From Fonsecaea monophora (lineage: Eukaryota > Ascomycota > Eurotiomycetes > Chaetothyriales > Herpotrichiellaceae), in assembly GCF_001642475.1 (NCBI RefSeq), contig NW_019173998.1:62001-126000 (forward strand): a DNA stretch of 64,000 bases, written 5' to 3'. Below the pieces are notes generated by a model that did no database searches, was not told the DNA's origin, and worked only from the letters and a program-made list of their open reading frames with translations. Positions 36,092 through 47,317 of the stretch are shown here, piece by piece. The position numbers were made by a program, and so were the translations under genes. Each line of letters begins with the position of its first letter. Position 1 is the first letter of the stretch.

Positions 36092-37944
36092 TTTTGCTGG
36101 AGGTGCCGAGACTTGAAGGTGTCGGAAAGAGATATTTCGAGGAGAGAATATCGAAAGACCCTCTGATAGTCTGCAACTCGGGAAGAATTAACGGTGAGGC
36201 TGGCGCAGTGCTGAAACCGGGTTGCCTGGTTGTGTTACTCTGCAGTCGAGGCAAAGATAAATCGTCAGGCGGAAAGGACCGTTATTCGTAGGACGAAGGA
36301 CAGGGACGTTGCTCAATAGGGAAGGAAGGACCAGCAATCGACAGATATACAAATGGCAAAGGACTACTATACAAAACTACAAAAGGAGTGACAATGGTGG
36401 TACAGATGAGGTGAAGAGGCAGCGAGCGGCTGTGGGAAAACACGGGGCAAGGAGCAGCTGAGAGCCTGAGACGCGAAAAGTTGGGGGCGCAGCGCCATTG
36501 TGGCGTTGAAGCCTGAGTGCCTATCACTCACTCTATCTATCTAACTACTGGTAAGGCTGGAGGCTCATCAGGGCGCTTCATTATTATTCTTTAGCCTCCT
36601 GCAGCCTGTATATCACTTCTCAACATATAAGGTTGAGACTGGGCACTGCATCACTGCAGCTTCTGCCTTCCCTGGCCTCCCACCAAGATTGACAGGGTTC
36701 CCTCAAGAAAAAAGGGCAGCGTATTCGGCTTCATTTCGTATGATCACTCCAAGTGGGAACTATTCCAGCTCCATGGCCCGAGCATGGCGTGGGATTAGCA
36801 ACCGATGCCTAGATCTACCAAGACAGATGCGTGACAGACTGGGCGTTCAAATCAAGGCCAGACGCCTTCGTTAGATCTTCTCCCTGCTGCCAACACATAT
36901 TGCCCTGGTTGATATACAGTCTCAAGAAGCTATGTAGACGCACTGTGGATGAGTGGCGCCTGACTTTGTAACTGTCAACAGCCAATCTGTTCGGTTGCCT
37001 TGAAGCATCGGGTTCATGCAGCTATAGGGGATGCTACTAGCATGGCTCTTGAACAAGGTTGGCATTTCTGGAAGACGAGGCTGCTGGTATTTGTTTGCTC
37101 CTCTTCGGATGTTCACCTGGTCTCCATCACACTACTCCATTTGTGAATGTTCGGCCACCTCTTTGACAACGGTTCCCGATGTCCATCCTTTGATTGGCGT
37201 GCCGCTGTCTGCGAGGCATCTGGTTAGGAGATCCCAGTAGGTCGGTATGGTGCGGGTCAAAGGAGGCGTCTGTCAGGTACAAGTCTCTCGTAGGTGTCCA
37301 TGCAAGCAATAATTGACTGGTGGAGAAAGGACCAAAATGCAGGGCTCATCAGGCTAGCTGCAACTGGGGCAAGGAGGCGTGGGAGTACATCACTTTGGGC
37401 ACGCGAGACGAAGAAGAGCTGATGTTGACCATGCACCCTTGGTTGCCATGCATGCATCCAGCAGTTTTTTTTTCGCCACGGCCTGGCATCTGACATGGGG
37501 CTTTGCGTCCTGCACTTGTCACCCACTCACCCACGGCTGGGGCCTTTGTTAATGTCCGTTAGTGTCACCGGATGTCATTTGCGCTTACCCTCTTTTGGTT
37601 CGCGTCCGTCCGTTTAGGCCCGCCGATTCGTCACTTCCGCGTCACTAAATGGATCCCACCGCTATTGCCGCTAAACAATTAATTTTCTCTCGGCCAGCAG
37701 TCAAAAAGGCCCCTTTGGAATTTCCCTTTCCTTTTTGTCTACTCATCAACCAGTTCATCCTTCGACTGATCACAACGCGAGCTCATCTTCAAACAATCCT
37801 TTGAATCTAGGGCACTTAGCTACCCTTTACACCCCTCCGTCAATTGATTCCCAAGGCAGCCCTTAGCTACCTGAGTCAAGTTCCCTTCCACAAGTCCCCA
37901 TTTCAAACCACTTGTCAACAACACCAACTTGTGCCTCAGCCACA
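36092..37944. other. Divergent promoter region
   Basis: About 1.85 kb between the MARVEL gene (minus) and the RRM gene (plus). Holds simple ACTC/ATCT repeats near 36525-36545 and a pyrimidine-rich leader before 37945. No gene recognised. Confidence 0.55.
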
Positions 37945-39126
37945 ATGTCTTCTGCCGTAGACGCCTTAGCCGAAAACCTCAAGAACGCCAGCATCGAGGA
38001 TACCTCTGCTGCCAACAACGAGAGCGTTCTGGCCTCCGCTGCCGAGGGCCGGCGTTTGTACATTGGGAATCTCGCATATGCGACCACTGAGGCGGAACTC
38101 AAGCAGTTCTTTTCTGGCTATGATGTGTAGGTGGCAACTTCTGGGCTTCTATCGCATCCATGTGCCTGACTTTGTTCCAACAGCGAGTCAACTTCAATCC
38201 CCGTCAACCCTCGCACCAACCGCCCAGTAGGCTATGCCTTTGTCGACCTCAAGACTGCAGAAGAGGCGGAAAAGGCGATCGAGAACCTCTCCGGCAAGGA
38301 GATTCTCGAGCGCAAAGTCTCTGTCCAGGTTGCTCGCAAGCCTGATCAGGCCACAACCCCTGAAGGTACTGCCGAAGGGGCAGACGCAGACCGAAAGAGA
38401 TCCGCTGGTCGCGGTCGTGGTGGACGCGGACGTGGCCGGGGTGGTCGTGGTCGTGGAGGCGCAAGAGGCGCTGCTGTACGTGATGCGACAAATCATTTTG
38501 ACCCTTCCGGAACCTGCTGACTGATTTCCTTGTAGGAGGGTGGTGCACCTGCCACTGACCTCGCAGAGAACCCTCTTCCCTTGACCGATGTCACTGCCGA
38601 TGCCAACAAAGCCGCTCCTGCAGCTGATGCCAAGTCTCGCACTCCCCGTCCCCCCAAGCAACGTGGTCCCCCGGAAGATGGTATTCCATCAACCACCAAG
38701 GTCATGGTTGCCAACTTGCCCTACGACCTGAGCGAAGAAAAGGTAAGGACCCCATACCCCGTCGCAGTGATAGATTATGCTAACCCTTGTATTTAGCTCA
38801 AGGAACTCTTCGCCGCTTACCAACCCAGCTCTGCTAAGATCGCCCTGCGTCCCATCCCCCGATTCATGGTCAAGAAACTTGCGGCTCGCAACGAGCCTCG
38901 CAAAGGCCGTGGCTTTGGCTTCGTGACCCTGGCCTCGGAGGAGATGCAGAAGAAGGCTGTGGAGGAGATGAACGGCAAGCAGATCGAGGGTCGCGAAATC
39001 GCGGTCAAGGTCGCCATCGACAGCCCAGGAAAAGAAGATGGTGCTGGTGAAGCAGGTGAAGCCGGTGAAGCCACCGAGAACGGCACCAACGGCACGACTG
39101 AGGAGGTTGCTGCCGCTGCTGCCTAA
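37945..39126 (+). CDS. RNA-binding protein with two RRM domains and an RGG box
   Basis: Four exons, 37945-38126, 38184-38475, 38536-38742, 38797-39126, give 336 residues. RRM1 shows RNP2 LYIGNLAY (about 38-45) and RNP1-like VGYAFVDL; RRM2 shows VMVANLPYDL and RNP1 GRGFGFVTL. Between them lies a Gly/Arg block (GRGRGGRGRGRGGRGRGG) typical of nucleolar or mRNP proteins, and the tail has repeated GEAGEAGEA-like units and an Ala run. In RRM2 a basic insertion (FMVKKLAARNEPRKG) precedes RNP1. Such proteins bind nuclear pre-mRNA or pre-rRNA; which cannot be told. The first exon ends within codon Val-61, exactly at an RRM loop. Confidence 0.9.
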
Positions 39127-40239
39127 GTGAAGAACATGAGCGCAAACATCGATCGACAAAAGCACAAGATGAAGGAAGGACGATATGCTTTTAGCAAGGC
39201 ATACTTTTATTGGGAAGAGATGGGAAGGCTTAACTGCTTTTTCCAACTGCACCTTTGAAGAAGTGATGCCCGAGGCTGAAGTATCGGAACGACTAGTCAA
39301 GGGAGGTTGACGGATCAGCCCACACGACAACCATATCTTTTCTTGCCTCCGTGGCTGTATCTTCCAATACCTAATAATATTCCTACCAACAGCTCAGGCT
39401 ATTGTTGCATTGTGTTTCGGATTGACTTGTTTTTAGACTGCTCATGGAAGGTGGAGGCAACCATCTGTAGAGGCTGGGGAATCTGGATGTGATGGTTCCT
39501 CCGTAGCGCGGCAAAGAGATGCAGCTCGCGCCTCGATCGACTTCATTTCATGCACGCTTATATGCTAGACACAGGAGACTAAGGAGGAGGCGTTCCGTTC
39601 CTCCATCCACTCGACGATCGAGGCCCACATTGCAGCATCGTCGGTTTTTGGATCGGAGTGGGTGGCGGACCGCTCCTCTCTTACTCTCCTCTCCCCACCG
39701 CCCACCCATTTCTGCCATGGTATGTTATCGGCCCACCAGCTGATCGAACAGTCGACCGAGGGAGATGTTTGTCGCTGATATACCAAATACGAAGCACAAG
39801 TACCTATGAGTGAATAGGGCGGTTGAGGGGCTGGCTGGCTGGTTGGTTTGACTTGGTTGCGCACTAGTCTACTAGACCACTAGCCCCTTTTTCGGGACAG
39901 CCTTGTCCGCAGAGTACATATGCCAGAGGTAGGGAGGGAGGAAGGAAACAGGGGAAGGGTAAAAGGGAAAAGGGAACGGAATACATGTATATGTACTTGT
40001 CGAGAATATTGATGCATTCCCCCTGTGTTTTGTTTTCATTGCCACTACCTAGAATCTCGCGTGCTAGTTATAAACGAGTGTCGTTGATCGTCACGTCACA
40101 TATGAAAAAATAAACCATACTATATCTGTTTCATCCCACACATATACATCAACAAACCTAACCCACCTTTTCTCAACCTCTTCCTCACCGAGTCACCAGA
40201 GCTTTCTTTAGTGGAAAACAGACAACCCCCTGGCCAAAC
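39127..40239. other. Intergenic between convergent genes
   Basis: About 1.1 kb between the RRM gene and the aldehyde dehydrogenase; 3' UTRs. No gene seen. It marks the left edge of the proposed catabolic cluster. Confidence 0.6.
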
Positions 40240-42030
40240 CTAGCCCGAGAACGACACCTGCTTGGGCGCCGCCAGCCCCATGTTGAAATACACCGTCTTG
40301 ACGTGCGTGTAATTGTCGAGGGCCTCGCCGCCGAGCTCGCGCCCGATGCCGCTCTCCTTGTACCCGCCAAAGGGCATGCTCCAGTGCAAGAAGTTGAACA
40401 TGTTGACCCAGGTGGTGCCGGCTTTGAGTTTTTTCGTGACGCGGAGCGCCCGCTGGTAGTCGTTGGTGTGGACGCCCGCGGCGAGGCCGTAGCTGGTGTC
40501 GTTGGCCGCGCGGAGGACTTCTTCCTCGCTACTGAATTTGGCGATGACGACGACGGGGCCGAAGATTTCTTCTTTCACGATCTGGAACCCCCGAGTCAGC
40601 GTTTGCGGGCAGGAGAACCGGGGGGGTTTTCGTTTTGGAGTGGAGGGTTATGCTTTACTTACCTTCATCTCCGGAGTGACATCTGTAAAGATGGTCGGCT
40701 CGATAAAGTACCCGCCGTCCTTGGAGATGGCGTGTCCGCCCAGATGCAGCGTCGCCCCCTCTTGTCGGCCCACGTCAATGTACCCCAGGATCTTCTCGTA
40801 CTGGGACTTGTTGATCTGCGGCCCTTGGTCCGTCTGGTCGCTAAAGTTGCTGCCGACCTTGACGGCGGCCAACTTTGCGGTAAAGGCCGCGAGGAAGGCG
40901 TCGTAAATGTCCTCGTGCACGTAGATGCGCGTCCCCGCGTGGCATACCTGGCCGGCGTGGAAGTCGATGCCCAGGACGGACCAGTCGACGGCTTTTTCCA
41001 GGTCGGCGTCGGGGAATACGATGTTCTGTGGTTGGGCAGTCGTCAGCTTCTCGCTGGGGGCAAAAAGGCCAAAAAATAAAAGGAAAGAAAGAGAACAACC
41101 ACAGCCGACGAGGGAAGGGGGTCGTCTAGCTTACCGGGCTTTTACCACCAAGCTCCAAAGTGACCTTTTTCAAATTCGACGAAGCGGCCGCCTTCATAAT
41201 CACGCGTCCAGTCGCGGTCGACCCCGTAAAGGCGACCTTGTCGACGTCCATGTGGTTCGCAATCGCCGCGCCCACGGTGGGCCCAAACCCGGACACCAGG
41301 TTGACCGTGCCAGCCGGGAACCCAGCTTCGCGGATGAGCTCGCACATCTTGAGGGCCGACAAGGGGGTGCTTTCGGCGGACTTGATCACGACCGTGTTGC
41401 CCGTGGCCAAGGCCGGGGCGATCTTCCAGATGAACATCATCAGGGGGAAGCTGTTCGGAGCGGTTAGTTGAGTTTCTTCTTGTCTGCTGTCACGAGAAAT
41501 GGGTAAGGAAAAACGTACTTCCACGGGATGATCTGGCCGCACACCCCGATGGGCTCTCTGACCGTGTACGTGAACGTGCCCGGGACGGTGGCCGAGGTGC
41601 GTCCATAGACCTTGTCCGCCCAGGAGGCGTAGTACCTCAACGTGCCGATCGAGCCAGGGAGGTCGACGGTCGAGACCTGGTTGAGCGTGTTGCCGCTGTC
41701 GGCCATTTCGACGGCGAGGATCTCATCCCGGTGCGTCTCCATCAGGTCCGCCAGGCGCTGCAGCAGCGATCCCCGCCACGCCGGGTCCGAGTCAGCCCAG
41801 CCTCCATCAAACGCCCTCCTGGCCGCTCTGACGGCCACGTCGACATCCTCGGCCTGACCCTCTTGGATGGAGAGGATCACTTTTCCCGTGCTGGGGTCTT
41901 CGACCTCGAACGTCTTCCCTCCGATTGCGTTGACGAATTCGTTGTCGATAAAGAGACCTGTCGGGATCGAGATGTCTTTGCCGTGGATGGCGACGGTGAC
42001 GGATTTGGCGGGTGTGCTGGCAGCAGACAT
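40240..42030 (-). CDS. NAD(P)+-dependent aldehyde dehydrogenase
   Basis: Four exons on the minus strand, 42030-41519, 41450-41135, 41025-40663, 40581-40240, giving 510 residues, the size of cytosolic fungal ALDHs. It oxidises aldehydes to acids. Motifs in order: QIIPWNFPL (completed across intron 1), FTGSTATGR (coenzyme fold), the catalytic Glu in LELGGKSP, and the nucleophilic Cys in FHAGQVCHAGTR (note CHAG in place of the common CCAG/CTAG), then EEIFGPVV and PFGGYKESGIGRELG near the end. There is no targeting peptide. A TATATATAAGG box lies about 125 bp upstream. It could be a general acetaldehyde dehydrogenase or a member of the adjoining gene group; position next to the regulator and oxidases makes the latter worth testing. 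Confidence 0.95.
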
Positions 42031-42151
42031 GGCGAATGGGGGAGTGGTGGTTTGTGTGTGATTGATTTTGGTTGTCCTTGCGATTTGGTTGTCCGATTGA
42101 CAAGTGTGTTGTCGAATATAGAGATACTGGGTACGAGATGAGACATCCCTG

Positions 42152-42163
42152 CCTTATATATAG
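42152..42163 (-). promoter_or_regulatory. TATA box of the aldehyde dehydrogenase gene
   Basis: Minus strand reads CTATATATAAGG, about 125 bp before the ATG at 42030. A clear TATA box suggests an inducible rather than constitutive gene. Confidence 0.55.
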
Positions 42164-42263
42164 ATGTTTTTTCTGCATGAAGAGCAGTCCGCAACATCCA
42201 GACGCCAGTGTCAACCGCCTACATGGTGACGGGCCTAGCCGTTACCCCAGAGAGGAGGGATGT

Positions 42264-42297
42264 AGGAGGAGGAGGAGGAGGAGGAAGAGAGAGAGAG
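42264..42297. repeat. AGG/GA microsatellite
   Basis: Seven perfect AGG units (42264-42284) followed by GA repeats to about 42297, in the upstream region of the ALDH gene. Confidence 0.85.
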
Positions 42298-42829
42298 GAA
42301 TGATAGGACCACGGAGACGGAGAGACGGGCCACCGCCGTCGATGAACCGATGAGTTGGTCATGTCCCGATACAGTGCTCAGTACTCAGTACCTCGTACAT
42401 ACTCGTGAGTCGTCAATCTTGATACTCGATCCAAAAGCGGAAGAGCTCGGCGACAGTTCGGCGGATCCTTGGCAGCAGCGGGATTCCGTTTCTTTCCTGC
42501 CAGGCAGAGTCGGAGTCTTCCGCATCTGTCTAGACATGAATGACGTTGGTATACGGTTCACATGGTCTATTGTACGTAGTCATTGGTAAAGTGAGTGAGA
42601 AGGCCGTTGTCGCTGAATAATATCTCTTCCGAACATATTTCTCAGAAGCCACACAAGGCCGAAACGGACGACTTCTGTGGACCGTCCAATACTGCCTGGC
42701 CTTCACGGTCACAATGCCTCGTTCATGTGATTGATATTGTCCGCGTTGAAACTAATCAGTCGAGTCTGCTCCATAACCTGCCTTGACAATAACAGTATCT
42801 GTAAGAAGGTATGCTTTTTGGGAACAAGT

Positions 42830-45144
42830 CTACTGAATAATCTGCTCAAACCCCTGGAGGCCGTTGGCAAAGAAATTTTGCATCACTTCGTCCACGCTGG
42901 GATACGAGTACTCGTCCGTCATCTGGGCGTTATTGATATTGCCATCCCCACCAAATCCCATAAAGTACGACAACATGTCGGTGGTGTTGAACGAGTCGGC
43001 GTGCGTCTCGTAAATCGGAGACATATACACGCTGTCTAGATTCCCGTTGTCGAGTTGGAGTGTCGGAAAGTCCGTTTGAGGGACGAGATCCGCGTTAGGG
43101 ATATCTGCTCGTTGTTCAACCCCTGTAGTCGTGGAGATGGGCGGCGTGGGTGGTGGTCTCGCCTGAACTTTGAGGCTTTGCGTTCCATAGAATCTTGAGG
43201 TAAATCTCGACATGGTCGCGGCCGAGATGCGGTCCAGCACATCTCGACTCCTCCTCGCCTCGGGCCAATACTCTCCCGTCGCGCTGAGGACGTCAGAGGT
43301 AGTTTTGAGCGCCCTCATAAGCGTGTCGACGTCCACTTCGTCGGCAACTCCGTCGGGCGTCCACACGCAGTAGAACATGGTGATGACACAGAGAAAGAGC
43401 GAATGGACGCTAATCCAACTGTAATGGAGCTTGTTGGCGGCATAAAGCTCGTAGTAGAGCTTACTGCAGGCCATGGCACTGGCGAAGCATTCACGCAGCG
43501 CCGCCTTGGTGGGATGCTGGAAAACAGGGTTCGGTCGGAGAACCAGCATGACCAACTCGTGGTATTTGATCTCGCAGATGTGGTTGACGTAGTCCCGTTC
43601 GCTAGCTGCTGGATGTCGTGGGATCTCCTCCTTCCATCTCCGAAGTCGATTCAATATCTCCTCTTTCCATTGGACGAGGTCAGTAGTAGCTGGTTGCGTG
43701 TAGGGCGGATATTGTCGGCCAGTGCAGTACAAAACACATTTTATCTCCGAGTTGAGTCTCGCCAGCTTGAAGAGGTGGATTGCACTGGATAGGTTTGTTA
43801 GGGAGTCGTTCCTGTCCTCGGCCCGGGTCTGGGTGCGATCAGGGTCGCTGTCATTAATGTCCAACGGTAACTGTAGCAGTTAATCCTGGTCGAGGAAACC
43901 GCAAATGGTTAGGGATGCATAACTCACCCTCAGGTCGCATTGCTCGTCCATTAACCCAAGTGGTCTTCCCATGAGAGTGCACAAGGCGCGATCAATTGTG
44001 TAGACACACCAAAAGACCCTGGTTCGTAGCTCTTGCTGGGGCGCAGAAAACAGGTTTCCTGGGGCGTTGCGTTGCAGGCCCAACTCAATTGTCCACGCCA
44101 GACAATGGTAATGCAGAGCCCAGAGACTCAAGCCAGACGAGGGGTTGTTCATGGCATACATCTGCAGAAGCAAGATGCACTGTATCCCTGTCAAAGACGC
44201 CCTCTGAAAGATGCTGTCGAGCCGAGCCATGGCAGAAGCGCAATAACCTTCAGCACACAGGGGTATTTTTACTCGACGTGCCAGGATCGTCGCACCAATG
44301 GCGAGCACCATGAACACCTGGAACTCGGAGGTTGGGCCGACCTCGACACCGTCATACAGCTTGTCGAGGATTTCCATATACGTCGGCTCATGCAGGAAGG
44401 GAAATTGGAGATGGACCGTGTCAAAGTATGCTTGCGACAACCACCGCGCGTGTCTCTGGTCCGGCGGGAGGTCTTGAGGTCGAACCACCAGGAGATCGGC
44501 GGGGATGGAAAAGCCATCTTTGGCAGGTCCAAGAGAGTGCTGTTTCTCGACCTGAATCTTGCGTCCTAGTCCTGCTAAGACGAATTTGGTGAAGAACAAC
44601 CCGCTGGACGGGCCCAAGTAGCGGAGATCTGCTCCCGTGGTGACCGAGACGAGACCAATCTGACGAGTTATATCGTTGAGGGACCCGTCTTCGGGAGAAT
44701 AGGTGTCGGAGACTCCATCGTCCTGCTGAGGTTGAGGCAGCCGACCAGACTCCTTTGGCGGACCACCTGGTGTGCTATGGCACTGATCCTGCGGGCCTCC
44801 ATCTAGATCGACGCTGGGCACATGTTCCCGTACAATGGATTCCAGCCAAGCGATTCGGGCTTTCAAGTCTTGCACATAGCTGATGGGCGAACGGGTTAGT
44901 GCTGCTTGTGGTCCGTTATGCACCACATGGCTCACCTTCGAGGGATATCGCGAGATGTTCCTCCGCCCACGCACGGGGTCCCTGCTTTTCGGCATGCACT
45001 ACAGGCTGGCAATGCCCCGTCGCAGCGGATCTTCCTTTTTTGACAACGCACGCAAGCGGCACTGATGCGAGACCGTGCTTTGAAGGCTCGTGGTGGAATT
45101 TGGCCCGTGGAGACATCAGGTCTCTCTACTGCGGCGTCGTCCAT
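42830..45144 (-). CDS. Zn2Cys6 transcription factor, fungal-specific (regulator 1)
   Basis: Three exons on the minus strand, 45144-44936, 44879-43928, 43870-42830, giving 733 residues. The binuclear zinc cluster is complete: CVRCQKRKIRC, then a six-residue linker, CSACRKAGTPC (about residues 30-57), i.e. C-x2-C-x6-C-x6-C-x2-C-x6-C. Intron 1 falls right after it; a short coiled coil follows (VQDLKARIAWLESIVREH), the usual dimerisation element. The middle homology region carries FPFLHEPTYMEIL and the rest is helical, ending in an acidic, aromatic tail (MTDEYSYPSVDEVMQNFF) that could activate transcription. Intron 2 has a TTAAC branch point and restores CDLR/LPLDIND, a common junction in this family. 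It is divergent from the GMC gene across 2.2 kb, so it may control it. Confidence 0.92.
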
Positions 45145-45931
45145 ATTGGCTTGTGCATGGTAGAAGCAGCATGTAGACGGATGCTACCCGCTTTAACATG
45201 GCGTGGAGGATACTTTCCCGCCAGGCTGCGGAAGGGCCGATTTGTCAGAATGGACATGTGCAATTATGGTGGTGATATCATAGCTATCGGGCACTGTTTG
45301 ATGGACTTGGGTGAGGCTGAAGCCGAGGCGGGCCATGGTCCGAGAAAACACCATTGAGGGTGGCGCGGGGATTAGTATGGTAGATTCAGCGCTTGATCAA
45401 TTATTCAGCAAGTTGTCGGTTGGTGGAGGGGGAATGCTGAAGTGAAGATTTACAAGTAAGAGGGGCGCAGTTACCACCAGGGTGAGGGGAATCGTTGGGG
45501 TTTCGAGCATACAATTACCTCGCAGACCTGCCCTGGACCGATGCTTTAGGGGCTAGAAACACGCCTGGAAATAGGGGTTGGGGGTAGTTCTAGGCACTGT
45601 CGGGGCCTTGCTTTAGAGGGCTCCGACTACCTACGGCGGGAGTTGGAACGGTCATGTTTGTGAGGCGCTTTTCACTTCTTGAACCATCCCTGATCAACAC
45701 TGCAAACACCACAAATTAACTGTGCAATGCTAAACAATCCTCCATCAATTGCTCGGACATTCCCACCATATGCGACAATGGTGTCTTCGTTACTCATCAC
45801 ACTGCATCGAGTGATCAACGGCGAGCAGCATGAGACCCCCAATGGCTCCTCGCACGAAGGCTCACCCCTCTGTCGCTGACTCTTACCTAGGCCCTCCTAG
45901 GCATTCCGAAACTCGCCTCGCTCTTGCTTCA

Positions 45932-45983
45932 CCGGGTAAAGGTGGGTGGGTTGACCATGATTTCCGGGCCGGGTAAAGGTGGG
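45932..45983. repeat. Two direct copies of CCGGGTAAAGGTGGG
   Basis: Perfect 15-bp copies at 45932-45946 and 45969-45983, start to start 37 bp; a third, imperfect one (CCGGGGTAAAGGT) starts at about 46158. They lie in the divergent promoter of regulator 1 and the GMC gene and begin with CCG/CGG as zinc-cluster sites do. Binding is inferred. Confidence 0.6.
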
Positions 45984-47180
45984 CGACGAGTCCCAGGCAT
46001 TTCGCTACTACAATCATCCAGAGACAGCGAGTAGGAAGCCACCCAGCCAGTCTAAGCCCAGGGGTCCATTTAGGACATATTCACCGACCAAAATTATTCG
46101 CGAATCTTTTTACCTCGTGTCCTAAACCTCATATCAAATCAAGAGACCGGATAGACACCGGGGTAAAGGTATGTACAGCATACAAGGATTCATTCCCAAT
46201 GGACAATGTAGTTGGCGCAACTCCTGTGGCCACTCGACATCCGTCCAACAAACGCGCCCATGGCTTGATGGGGAGAAAAGTGCAGAATCGCGAGTCATTG
46301 ACGTCTTTACCGACTGTCCCTTGTCACTCCCTGGAGCACACCTACCTCCAGAGATATCGTCCATGGTATCATCACACCCGACGGCCAACAACTCAAGCTT
46401 TCCGGCTGACGGGGAGTCGCGGGTGCTATTGGCATCAGATCATCTGGTGGACCAGGCAAAATGTGATCCGTGCGAGAGACACATCTCAGCAACAGGTAGT
46501 TAGACTATGCGAGTGCCCCTACTACACATGCAACAGGAAAATTTCCAGTGCCCGGTGATTGGCAGAGCAACACCGACTGACGTATGATTGGCATTCAGCG
46601 CAACACCAAAATCGCTTGCTGCGAGGCTGAAGTCTGCCATGTCAAGAAGCCAGGACCATGCCTGGAACAGTGGATCCACGGATGAATAATACATCTGGAG
46701 GAGATACTAAATTCCTCAGGTTGAGCCGAAACCTTCAGCTCGTGCGAATGCATGTTAGGCTGTGGAGGAATGGTTTGCTCTTCCTGTACAGCTCGTACGA
46801 ATGGTGACTTGGGACCGGTTCTGCTGAACACCCTTGCACATCAACCGAGACAACTCTGAGCTTCATGTCCAAGCGGAAAGACCGGCTTCTCCATGTTCAA
46901 GTTACTCCTGACGCGCAAGCTGGTACCAGCCCTGTCCTCATCCGCACTGTCTAGCCCCTATCGAGACACTCTGGAGCCGACCACTGTCCAAGGGCTCATC
47001 CATTTGCCAACCCTGAGGGCGTCTGCATCTAACAACATCATCGGTTGGTGTAAATCATCCCTGTGAATTGGTGGCTGGGACCAAAACGTTTCCAAAAGAC
47101 GCATGGACAACGACATCATGTCTGGTCCGTCAAACTTACATCGGATAGCGTCTGATACACGCTCTCACCAGCCTTCGAGG

Positions 47181-47187
47181 TATATAG
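47181..47187 (+). promoter_or_regulatory. TATA-like element of the GMC gene
   Basis: TATATAG, about 130 bp before the ATG at 47318. Confidence 0.45.
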
Positions 47188-47317
47188 AGAGTCTTCCCAT
47201 CCAAGCAGCTCACATTCGATTCACTCACAGTCCATTGCCCTCTTCCCCTCGATTCCATTAGCAATAATCCACCTGACACAGCCATACCCAGAAAGAATCC
47301 TCCTTGTACTAATCACA

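Larger units (their letters stand above)
42031..42829. other. Intergenic between two minus-strand genes
   Basis: About 800 bp: promoter of the ALDH gene with TATA box, an AGG/GA microsatellite, and a GTACTCAGTACCTCGTAC stretch near 42379; then the 3' flank of the Zn2Cys6 gene. Confidence 0.6.
45145..47317. other. Divergent promoter region, regulator 1 / GMC oxidoreductase
   Basis: About 2.2 kb. It contains a 15-bp direct repeat (45932-45946, 45969-45983), a related partial copy near 46158, and a TATATAG element at 47181 close to the GMC gene. Minus-strand frames near 46500-46830 look weakly protein-like but I recognise no family. Confidence 0.5.

Noticed and set aside
40303..41467. Plus-strand open frames opposite the aldehyde dehydrogenase
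   Set aside because: Antisense shadows of a strongly supported ALDH; no family features.
46500..46831. Minus-strand fragments in the regulator 1 / GMC intergenic region
   Set aside because: Two adjoining frames look mildly protein-like, but no family, no clear start and no convincing splice sites could be found.
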